Assembly (NCBI RefSeq): GCF_036194065.1
Contig: NZ_CP108095.1
Coordinates: 8,060,001-8,124,000 of the forward strand
DNA: 64,000 nucleotides
From: Streptomyces sp. NBC_00239
Lineage (GTDB): Bacteria; Actinomycetota; Actinomycetes; Streptomycetales; Streptomycetaceae
Direction: 5' to 3'
How positions within the stretch are numbered: position 1 is the first letter of the stretch; every line of letters begins with the position of its first letter. Shown piece after piece: positions 26,587-33,771 of the stretch. The notes below the pieces were generated by a model, which was not told the DNA's origin, did not search any database, and saw only the letters and a program-made list of their open reading frames with translations. Both the position numbers and the translations under genes were made by a program.

Positions 26587-26614
26587 GGCGGATGGCGGAT
26601 GGCGGATGGCGGAT
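26587..26614. repeat. Four tandem GGCGGAT heptamers
   Basis: Perfect 7-bp repeats (26587, 26594, 26601, 26608) directly upstream of the dehydrogenase start, in the divergent promoter region. They may be a variable spacer or a regulator site. Confidence 0.8.
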
Positions 26615-26692
26615 CCGGAGTGCGGGATCCGGTATCTACTGCGCCACGGAGAGACTCCCGTGTCGCGTAATGGTCAGCTATGGTTTTTTATC

Positions 26693-27025
26693 ATGCAGAT
26701 TCAGGTACTGGGGAACGAGAAACTGCACCTTCCGGCCGCCGTCGTCGACCGTTTGCTTGATCTGCTGAGCACCGACGACCACTTCCGCCGACTGTTCACG
26801 CACGACCGCCACGCGGCCTTGGTTCGGGCCGGCTGCGTGCTGTCCGAAGAGCAGCTGCGCGCGGCCTCGCCGTTCAGCTGTCTGACCGTGGATCGGCTGG
26901 CCGCCAAGGAAGCCATCGCCGGTGCTCGCGAAGAACTGCGCACGTACCTACTGGCCGACGCGGCCTACAGCAACCCGCACGCCCTGGAGGCCGGGGCGAT
27001 GCACGCGCTACTGCGCCACAACTGA
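26693..27025 (+). CDS. RiPP precursor 1, nitrile-hydratase-leader-like
   Basis: A 110-residue putative modified peptide. The leader resembles the NHLP/TIGR04509 type: VVDRLLDLLSTDDHFRRLF, then HAALVRAGCVLSEEQ and a SCLTVDRLAAKE block. The C-terminal core-like part is YSNPHALEAGAMHALLRHN. ATG 26693 aligns best with precursor 2 but has no ribosome site; GTG 26660, preceded by GGAGAG, would add 11 residues. An AT-rich run (GGTTTTTTATC) lies just upstream. It pairs with the divergent SagB-like dehydrogenase. No Cys and only one Ser remains in the core, so azole formation is not obvious. Confidence 0.8.
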   Translation: MQIQVLGNEKLHLPAAVVDRLLDLLSTDDHFRRLFTHDRHAALVRAGCVLSEEQLRAASPFSCLTVDRLAAKEAIAGAREELRTYLLADAAYSNPHALEAGAMHALLRHN

Positions 27026-27056
27026 CGCTCCATCCACACTCATTGGGGGGAACACG

Positions 27057-27386
27057 ATGTCATCGACCGTGCAGGACACCAAGCTGCGGATCCCGCCGAA
27101 AGTCGTCGATCGACTGCTCGATCTGCTCGCCACCGACGACGCCTTCCGCGAGCTGTTCCAGCAGAACCGCCACGCCGCCCTGGTCCAGGCCGGATATGAG
27201 CTGTCCGAAGAGCAGTTGCGCGCGGGCTCGCCGTTCTGGTGCCTGACCGTGGATCAACTGGCCGACAAGGAAGCCATCGCCGCCGCCCGCGACCAGCTGC
27301 GCTCCTACCTGCTGGCCCATGGGGCGCACACCATCGTGTTCCTCTTGGCCGCCGACTCGATCCCCACGGTGCTGCGCACCAGCTGA
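27057..27386 (+). CDS. RiPP precursor 2, with a divergent core
   Basis: A 109-residue paralogue of precursor 1, starting at ATG 27057 behind GGGGGG. The leader is strongly conserved (KVVDRLLDLLATDDAFRELF, ALVQAGYELSEEQ, WCLTVDQLADKE). The last 20 residues, AHTIVFLLAADSIPTVLRTS, differ from the NPHALEAG core of precursor 1 yet align in register with it and with the third core. High leader and low core conservation is the usual mark of peptide natural-product precursors. It is likely co-transcribed with precursor 1 (31-base gap). Confidence 0.8.
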   Translation: MSSTVQDTKLRIPPKVVDRLLDLLATDDAFRELFQQNRHAALVQAGYELSEEQLRAGSPFWCLTVDQLADKEAIAAARDQLRSYLLAHGAHTIVFLLAADSIPTVLRTS

Positions 27387-27403
27387 CCGGATCCGCACCT
27401 TCA

Positions 27404-27493
27404 TTCAAGGCACATCTGACCAACGGCGGCAACCACCATGATCCGCATGCCCTGGAGGCCGGCCGCATGACGGCGGTCCTGCGCACGCGCTGA
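27404..27493 (+). pseudogene. Decapitated third RiPP precursor (core only)
   Basis: In a frame not opened by any nearby start, the DNA encodes AHLTNGGNHHDPHALEAGRM followed by TAVLRTR and a stop. That is the complete C-terminal core of the same precursor family, ending in the same TVLRT/AVLRT motif as precursor 2. The spacer before it (CATTCAAGG) resembles the spacer before precursor 2. A deletion seems to have removed the leader, joining spacer to core at about 27410-27416. Confidence 0.7.
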
Positions 27494-27613
27494 GCAGCGA
27501 CCGGCGGGACCAGTCTCTTCGGGCAGGGCGGTCGCCCCGGTCACCCCCGAGGCCGAACCGGACCGCGATCGCCGCCCCCACGGCCACGCCGGGTGACGTC
27601 AGGAACCCGACGG

Positions 27614-27657
27614 AAATCCCGCTGGTTCCTCCCGTGGGGGAGGAACCAGCGGGATTT
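27614..27657. terminator. Bidirectional terminator, 20-bp perfect stem
   Basis: AAATCCCGCTGGTTCCTCCC and GGGAGGAACCAGCGGGATTT are perfect inverted arms with a 4-base loop. The A-start and T-end let it work on both strands. It separates the RiPP precursors (plus) from the lysA-like gene (minus). Confidence 0.93.
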
Positions 27658-27729
27658 TCACCGCCGTGGCCGTCTGGGGCTCATCGGTGCGACGGCGACG
27701 GCGACGGCGATGGACCCTGTCTACCGGCC

Positions 27730-29064
27730 CTACCCCCCGATGTCCCGGCTGCGGAAGTCCTCCAGTGTCTCGCGCCGGACGAGGAGCCGGGCCGTGCCCT
27801 CATCGACGGCGATCACCGGCGGACGGCCGACGAGGTTGTATCCGGATGCCATCGACAGTTGGTAGGCGCCCGCGACCGGTACGGCGAGCAGGTCGCCGGG
27901 GTGGACATCGCTCGGCAGCTCCACGTCCGCCGCGAGGATGTCGCCCGCCTCGCAGTGCCGGCCGACGACGGTCGCCGTGCACTGCGCCGCCGTCGAGTGA
28001 CGGCCCACGAGGCGGGGCGCGTACCTCGCCCCGTACAGAGCGGGCCGGGGGTTGTCGCTCATGCCTCCGTCGACCGCGACGAACACCTTCTCGCCGCTGC
28101 GCTTGACGGCGAGCACCCGGTACAGGGCGACCCCGGCCGGTCCCACGATGGCCCGCCCGGGCTCGACGGCCAGCCGGGGCACGGCCAGCCCGGCGGCTGC
28201 GCAGCCCCTGACGAGTTCGCGCCGCACCCGCCGCGCGAGCGCGGTGAGGTCGAGGGCGGGCTCGCCCGGCCGGTACGCGATGCCGTGCCCGCCGCCCATG
28301 TCCAGCTCGGGCAGGACGACTCCGTGCGCGTCACGGACACGGGCCATCAGCCCGACCATCCGGCGCAGGGCCACCAGGTAGGGCTTGACATCGAGGATCT
28401 GGGAGCCGATGTGGCAGTGCAGCCCGGTCAGTTCGAGCTGCGGCTGACCGAGAATCCGGCTGATCGCGTGCTGCGCGCCGCCATCGGTGAGGGAGAGCCC
28501 GAACTTCTGACCGTTCGTACCGGTACGGATCTTGTCGTGGCCGCCGGCCGATACTCCCGGCACCACCCGCACCATGACCTTCTGGTGCCCGTCGGGGCCG
28601 ACGGCGGCCGCGATCCGGGCGATCTCGGACGGCCCGTCGATGACGATCCGCCCCACGCCGAGACGCAACGCCGACTCCAGATCACGGGGCGACTTCGCGT
28701 TGCCGTGCAGCACGATCCGCTCGGGCGGGAAGCCGGCGGTGACGGCGAGCTCCAGCTCGCCCGCCGAGCACACGTCGAGCCCGAGGCCCTCCTCGTCGAC
28801 CCAGCGCACCATCGCCCGGGACAGGAACGCCTTCGCGGCGTACAGCACCTCCGCGTCGGGGAAGGCATCCCGATAGGTTCGACAGCGCCCGCGGACCTCG
28901 CCCTCGTCCAGGACGTAGGCAGGGGTGTCGAACCGCTCGGCGAGCTCCGCCAGCGACACGCCGCCGACGGCCAGCCCGCCGTGCGGGAGGCGCGTCGTGG
29001 AGGCCGGCCAGATCGACAGATCGTCCGCGACGGTCCGGCCCTCGGAGAGGACGGCGGCAGTCAT
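27730..29064 (-). CDS. lysA: Diaminopimelate decarboxylase (PLP-dependent, fold III)
   Basis: A 444-residue decarboxylase that converts meso-diaminopimelate to lysine. The PLP lysine lies in EVLYAAKAFLSRAMVRW; other family motifs are LHCHIGSQI, MGGGHGIAY, VEPGRAIVGPAG and HCEAGDILAADV. The start at ATG 29064 has a GGGGGA site. ATG 29079 would overlap the upstream stop codon as TGATG and add five residues. Compared with the usual streptomycete LysA it has a shorter N-terminus and more divergent blocks, so it may be a paralogue of the housekeeping gene. It is coupled to the SAV_915-like gene. Confidence 0.88.
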   Translation of the reverse strand: MTAAVLSEGRTVADDLSIWPASTTRLPHGGLAVGGVSLAELAERFDTPAYVLDEGEVRGRCRTYRDAFPDAEVLYAAKAFLSRAMVRWVDEEGLGLDVCSAGELELAVTAGFPPERIVLHGNAKSPRDLESALRLGVGRIVIDGPSEIARIAAAVGPDGHQKVMVRVVPGVSAGGHDKIRTGTNGQKFGLSLTDGGAQHAISRILGQPQLELTGLHCHIGSQILDVKPYLVALRRMVGLMARVRDAHGVVLPELDMGGGHGIAYRPGEPALDLTALARRVRRELVRGCAAAGLAVPRLAVEPGRAIVGPAGVALYRVLAVKRSGEKVFVAVDGGMSDNPRPALYGARYAPRLVGRHSTAAQCTATVVGRHCEAGDILAADVELPSDVHPGDLLAVPVAGAYQLSMASGYNLVGRPPVIAVDEGTARLLVRRETLEDFRSRDIGG

Positions 29065-29078
29065 CGCATGATCCCCCA

Positions 29079-29432
29079 TCAGGCGGTCCGGGCCGCGATC
29101 GAAGACTCCTCCGGCAGAGAACCCGCGACGGAGGGCTCCCTGGCGACCGCAGGAGCGGTGAACGTCGGGTCGACGGTCAGCAGAGATGCGCCCAGCGGCT
29201 CGGTCAGCGCACGGAGCGCGGCTTCGGAGAGCCGGATCCACGGCTGCTCCCCGCCGAACGTGGCGGCCAGCCGGTCCGGGCCGGTGAAACCGACAGCGGT
29301 ACGAGCTCCCAGCGGGGTGCGGAACAGGCGCACCACGACTTCCGCTCCACCCGGCCGGACCGGGACGTAAAGAGGCCCGGCCGGGATCCGTTCTTCAGGC
29401 TCGGGGTCGTCGTCGTACTGGAACAAACACAT
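29079..29432 (-). CDS. SAV_915-like small conserved protein
   Basis: A 117-residue protein found mainly in Streptomyces. The start MCLFQYDDDPEPEERIPAG at ATG 29432 follows GGGAGGG. The core FRTPLGARTAVGFTGPDRL resembles SseB-type folds and is followed by EQPWIRLSEAALRALTEPLG. There is no membrane segment or catalytic motif. Its stop codon touches the lysA-like gene start, so the two are co-expressed. Function unknown. Confidence 0.75.
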   Translation of the reverse strand: MCLFQYDDDPEPEERIPAGPLYVPVRPGGAEVVVRLFRTPLGARTAVGFTGPDRLAATFGGEQPWIRLSEAALRALTEPLGASLLTVDPTFTAPAVAREPSVAGSLPEESSIAARTA

Positions 29433-29742
29433 GGGGCCCTCCCAGAGGAACCACGAGTGGCAGGTGAGGCCCCGGGTGCGGGGAGGCAATCCGGGGCACG
29501 GCACCGAAGCTATCCCCGCACTCCCACACCCGCGCCCGTCCCGTAACGCGACCCATACGGCGCGAGCCCGAGTCCTGACGCATCCCTGACGCCGAAACGC
29601 GGTGTCGCCGGAAGGCCCGCCCACCCAACGGCACCCGTGGCAACCGGAAGCCGCGCCCGGTTGCCGGGCGTGCAGGCCCGTCCTCCCCGCCTCTGTCTGC
29701 AGCGCAGGAGTACGGCGAGCTTCCGAGGGGGAACACGTCGTC

Positions 29743-30180
29743 ATGAGAAGCAGCGGTGCGCGTCACGGGCGAGCGCTCCTCACCACCATCGGATTGGCCA
29801 CCGTGGGACTGCTCACGGAGGGGTGGGACGCCCTCTACGAAGCGGCATGGGTCCTGCTCGGCTTCCCCTTGTTCGGACCCTACGTGGGGGTCGCGATCGC
29901 CTTCCGCCAAACCGCTTCGCCGGCCCTCACCGTTGCCTGCTGGTATTTCGCAGTACGGGGGAGGGCGGCCCGCGACCTCATGGGTTTCCTGGCCGACGCC
30001 CATGAGCGGCACAGCATGCTCCGGAGGGTTGGTGCCGTGTACCGATTCGGCACCTCGATTTCCGACGACACCTTGCCAACCGTCCGTGGGACAGCGCCGG
30101 TCAACAGCGGATCCGACCCCGGGAGGCGGATGGCGGCTGGCGTGCACGGCGCGGTTTACGTGCGCTGCACATCGCGTCCA
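29743..30180 (+). pseudogene. Possible truncated gene of unknown function
   Basis: ATG 29743, behind GAGGGGG, opens a frame with streptomycete codon use for about 90 codons (LLTTIGLATVGLLTEGW, then VLLGFPLFGPYVGVAIAF: two hydrophobic stretches). The frame then loses its coding bias and runs on antisense through the ABC exporter without a stop until 31731. A real gene may have lost its 3' end here. No family was recognised. Confidence 0.25.
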
Positions 30181-33100
30181 TCAGGCGACGGGCAGGTGCT
30201 CGTGCCGCCACTGGTGGGCGTAATGGCCGTCGGCCGCCAGGAGTTCGACGTGGGTTCCGTACTCCGCGATCCGGCCCTCGTGGAGTACCAGGATGCGATC
30301 GGCCCTGGCAGCGGTGGCCATGCGGTGAGCGATGACGATGGTGGTCGGTCGGGTTGCTCCCTGGGCATCGGGGGGCATGAGGAGGGACTCGGTGGCAAGG
30401 TCCAGGGCGGCGGCCGCCTCGTCGAGGACCAGGATGTCGGGGCAGGTCAGTTCGGCCCTGGCCCGTGTAAGCAGCTGGCGCTGCCCCGCCGACAGATCGC
30501 CACCGCCGTCGGTGATCTGATGGTGGTAGCCGTCGGGCAGTGCGACGATCATGCTGTGCGCCCCGACGATACGAGCAGCTGCCTCGATGTCGGCGTCCTC
30601 AGCGAGCGGGCGGCCGTAAGCGATGGTGTCGCGGACGCTGCCGGGAGCCAGCCAACTCTCCTGCGGGACCGTACCGACTCGTCGGCGGTACCCGACCAGG
30701 TCGTACTCGCGGATGTCCACTCCGTCGACCCGGATGGCGCCGGCAGTGACGTCGTAGAACCGGGAGATCAGCTTGGCCAGGGTCGATTTGCCCGCCCCGC
30801 TCGCACCGATGACCGCCAAGCTCCCGCCAGGCGGGACGACGACGGAAATCCCGGAGAGCACCGGCCGATCCGGGTCGTAGCCGAACTGAACCGCATCGAA
30901 AACCAGCTCGCCCTTCAGTCGGCCCGGGACGGCCATCGGACGAGGGCGGTTCGCGGGGCTGCTCGGGGCCCCCACCATGTCCTTGATCCAGGACAGGCCC
31001 ACCTGGGCCTGCTGGTGTCCGTCGAACGCCTGCGAGAGCTGCTGCACCGGGGCGAACAGCAGGTCGAGATAGAGCAGGCACGCGATCAGCGCACCTGCCG
31101 AAAGGGTGCCGTTGCGGACCTGGGTCCCGCCGACCAGGAGGATCAGGGCGGAGGCGGTACCGGAGAGCAGCTGGCCGAGCGGGAAGTACAGGGCAAGGTT
31201 GCGCTGTGCCCGGGACCGGCTGCGCCGGTATTCGTCGCTGCGGGCCGCGAACCGGGTCCGTTGGTGCTCCTCACGTCGGAACGCCTGCGTGGTCCGCATG
31301 CCCGCCAGGTTCTCCCTGAGCTCCGAGTTGACGGCTCCGGCCCGGATCCGGGCCTGCGCGTACGCCTGGGCGGCTCCCCGGCGGTAGACCAGGGTGGCCA
31401 GCACCATGACGGCGAGCACCGTGCAGGCCACCAGCCCGGCACCGAGGTCGAGGCAGAGCATCGCGACGGCGGTGCCCGTCAGCGCGAGTACCCCCATCAG
31501 GGCCTGGACCAGGCCGCCCGGGAGGAAAGCGGCCATCGAATCCACGTCGGTGGTCAGGCGCGTCAGCAGTTGTCCCGTTCCCTCCTTCTCGTAGAACGGG
31601 AGGCCCAGGCGCTGGAGGTGGGCGAATGCCGTGGTCCGCAGGCGGTAGAGCAGTTCCTCCCCGGTCGCGCTGGTACTGCGAATGGCCGCTGCCTGGGCGA
31701 ATGCGCCGAGCGTCAGCACCGCAAGGCCTAGGAGGGCGACAGCGAGGACGACAGCCGGCCGGCCCTGCGAGACCCCGGTGTCCACCCCGGTCCGCACCAG
31801 GAGCGGCATGAGCAGTACCGAGGTGGAGTCGGCGCAGACCAGGAACAGCCCCAGGAGGACCGGGCGGACCAGTGGGCGCAGGAGCCGCCGGAGTCCGAAC
31901 CCGGGGTCGGGCTCGGGCAGGGCATCAGGACCGGTGCTCGGTGCGGTGTCGGGCATGGTGCCCGTGGTCCGTCGCCGAGGCTCGGGCACGACCGGGCGGC
32001 CGCCCGGAGTGGGGATGAGCCTGCGGTACTGCGGACAGCGCCCGAGCAGTTCGGCGTCGGTGCCCACGTCCACCAGCCGGCCGGCATCGAGGACGGCGAT
32101 CCGGTCCGCGAGGGCGACCGTCGAGCGGCGGCGGGCGAGCAGAACGGCGGTCCGGCCGGCCAAGACCGATCGCAGGGTGGCGTGGATCTCCGCCTCGGTC
32201 CGGTTGTCGACCGCGGATGTCGAGTCGTCGAGCACCAGGATCCCGGGATCCGTCAGCAAGGCTCGGGCCAGGGCGAGCCGTTGGCGCTGGCCGCCCGACA
32301 GGTTGAGTCCGCCTTCGTCGAGCAGGGTCTCGTACCCGTCCGGCAATGCCGTGATGAACTCGTGGGCCTCGGCGGCCCGGGCCGCCATGACGATCTGCTC
32401 GTCGGTCGCGTCCGGCCGGCCGTAGCCGATGTTGGCGCGGACGGTGTCGGCGAAGAGGAACACGTCCTCGGGCACGAGACCGATCGCACCGCGAAGCGAG
32501 TCCAAGGTCAGCTCCCGGACGTCCTGACCGCCGATCCGGACGCTGCCGCCACCCTCACCCGCTCCGGTGCCCACGTCGTAGAAGCGTGTGAGCAGAAGAG
32601 CCAGGGTCGACTTGCCGGACCCGGGCGGTCCGACCACGGCCAGCGTCTCGCCGGCCGCTATGGCGAGGGTGAGCCGGTGCAGTACCGGCACGCCCTCCCG
32701 GTAGCCGAAGTCGACTTCGTCGAACTCCACCGTCGGCGCCGACCCGGGTTGCAGTGGACGGGCATCGGCTGCCTCGACCACCGCCGGGTGGGCATCGATG
32801 ACCTCGAACACCCGTTGTGCACCCGCCCTGGCCTGCTGAGTGGCGGTCAGAAGAGTCGCCAGCATCCGGATCGGACTGACCAACAGCGCGAGGTAGCTGG
32901 TGAAGGCGAGGAACGTACCGAGGGTGAGCCGACCGTCGATGACCAGGGTGCCGCCGAGCGCAAGGGTGCCGAGCTGCCCGACACCCGGCAGCGCCCGCAG
33001 GGCCGGGTCGAACCGTGCGGTCAGTCCGGCCACTCGCAACCTGGCTTGCCGGACCCGTTGGGCGGAGGCCCGGAACTTCTCGATCTCCTGCTGCTCCTGC

Positions 33101-33771
33101 CCGAACCCCTTCACCACCCGGACACCGGTGATGGCGTGGTCCGCCACCTCGGCCAGCTCGGCGATCCGCTGCTGCACCGCACGGTCGGCGGGGAACAGGC
33201 GACGGCGGGCCCGGAGGGCAATCCACCACAGCCCGGGGCCGGTGGCCAGCGTGACCAGCGTGAGCAGCGGCGACAGCAGGCCCATCAGGACCAGTGCGGA
33301 GGCCGCCATCAGCAGATTGCCGAGCTGGGTGGGGGCCATGCTGAGGTAGCTCTGCACCAGGGTGGTGTCGGCGCCCGCTCTGGACAGCAGTTGACCGCTA
33401 CGGATCTGGTCCAGGTAGGCGCCGTCGAGTCGTGACAGCGCGTCGAACAGTTCCTTGCGCAGGTCGTGCTGGACCGCCAGGGAGAGCCGGGCGGACTGCT
33501 GCCTGCGTTGGTAGGACAGGAAGTAGTTGCCCAGGACGGCGGTCAGCAGGAGGAGCACGAGGGGGAGGATCGGCCGGTTGTCGGTGAGCACGGCTTCGTC
33601 GACGGTGATCCGCTGGATCTGCGGCAGCGTGACGATGGTGGCCATTCCGGCAACCGAGGCGCCGCAGGAGATCAGGAGTTCGCGGGGGTGGCGTCGGCAG
33701 TGCCTCAACAGGCGTCTGCTCCAACCTGAGGCAGCGGCCGGGAGCGGCCGGTGGCCGGGCTCCCGGTTCAC
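30181..33771 (-). CDS. Fused asymmetric ABC exporter of the MNIO RiPP operon
   Basis: A 1196-residue protein with the order TMD1-NBD1-TMD2-NBD2, in effect a heterodimeric exporter in one chain. NBD1 has Walker A GPPGSGKST and signature LSGGQRQR. Its Walker B is ILVLDDSTSAVD, with Asp in place of the catalytic Glu, and its H-loop reads LLARRRST, with Arg in place of His. NBD2 has LSAGQRQ, a normal ILVLDEAAAALD and a normal IVIAHRMAT. So one ATP site is degenerate, as in TM287/288-like exporters. I start it at GTG 33771, which overlaps the glycosyltransferase stop as GTGA. It is the last gene of the RiPP operon and is the predicted product exporter. No C39 leader peptidase domain is fused to it. 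Confidence 0.9.
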   Translation of the reverse strand: MNREPGHRPLPAAASGWSRRLLRHCRRHPRELLISCGASVAGMATIVTLPQIQRITVDEAVLTDNRPILPLVLLLLTAVLGNYFLSYQRRQQSARLSLAVQHDLRKELFDALSRLDGAYLDQIRSGQLLSRAGADTTLVQSYLSMAPTQLGNLLMAASALVLMGLLSPLLTLVTLATGPGLWWIALRARRRLFPADRAVQQRIAELAEVADHAITGVRVVKGFGQEQQEIEKFRASAQRVRQARLRVAGLTARFDPALRALPGVGQLGTLALGGTLVIDGRLTLGTFLAFTSYLALLVSPIRMLATLLTATQQARAGAQRVFEVIDAHPAVVEAADARPLQPGSAPTVEFDEVDFGYREGVPVLHRLTLAIAAGETLAVVGPPGSGKSTLALLLTRFYDVGTGAGEGGGSVRIGGQDVRELTLDSLRGAIGLVPEDVFLFADTVRANIGYGRPDATDEQIVMAARAAEAHEFITALPDGYETLLDEGGLNLSGGQRQRLALARALLTDPGILVLDDSTSAVDNRTEAEIHATLRSVLAGRTAVLLARRRSTVALADRIAVLDAGRLVDVGTDAELLGRCPQYRRLIPTPGGRPVVPEPRRRTTGTMPDTAPSTGPDALPEPDPGFGLRRLLRPLVRPVLLGLFLVCADSTSVLLMPLLVRTGVDTGVSQGRPAVVLAVALLGLAVLTLGAFAQAAAIRSTSATGEELLYRLRTTAFAHLQRLGLPFYEKEGTGQLLTRLTTDVDSMAAFLPGGLVQALMGVLALTGTAVAMLCLDLGAGLVACTVLAVMVLATLVYRRGAAQAYAQARIRAGAVNSELRENLAGMRTTQAFRREEHQRTRFAARSDEYRRSRSRAQRNLALYFPLGQLLSGTASALILLVGGTQVRNGTLSAGALIACLLYLDLLFAPVQQLSQAFDGHQQAQVGLSWIKDMVGAPSSPANRPRPMAVPGRLKGELVFDAVQFGYDPDRPVLSGISVVVPPGGSLAVIGASGAGKSTLAKLISRFYDVTAGAIRVDGVDIREYDLVGYRRRVGTVPQESWLAPGSVRDTIAYGRPLAEDADIEAAARIVGAHSMIVALPDGYHHQITDGGGDLSAGQRQLLTRARAELTCPDILVLDEAAAALDLATESLLMPPDAQGATRPTTIVIAHRMATAARADRILVLHEGRIAEYGTHVELLAADGHYAHQWRHEHLPVA

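Noticed and set aside
25327-27493. A thiazole/oxazole-modified microcin cluster of the classical kind
   Set aside because: No YcaO or E1-like cyclodehydratase is present, and the cores have few Cys, Ser or Thr residues.
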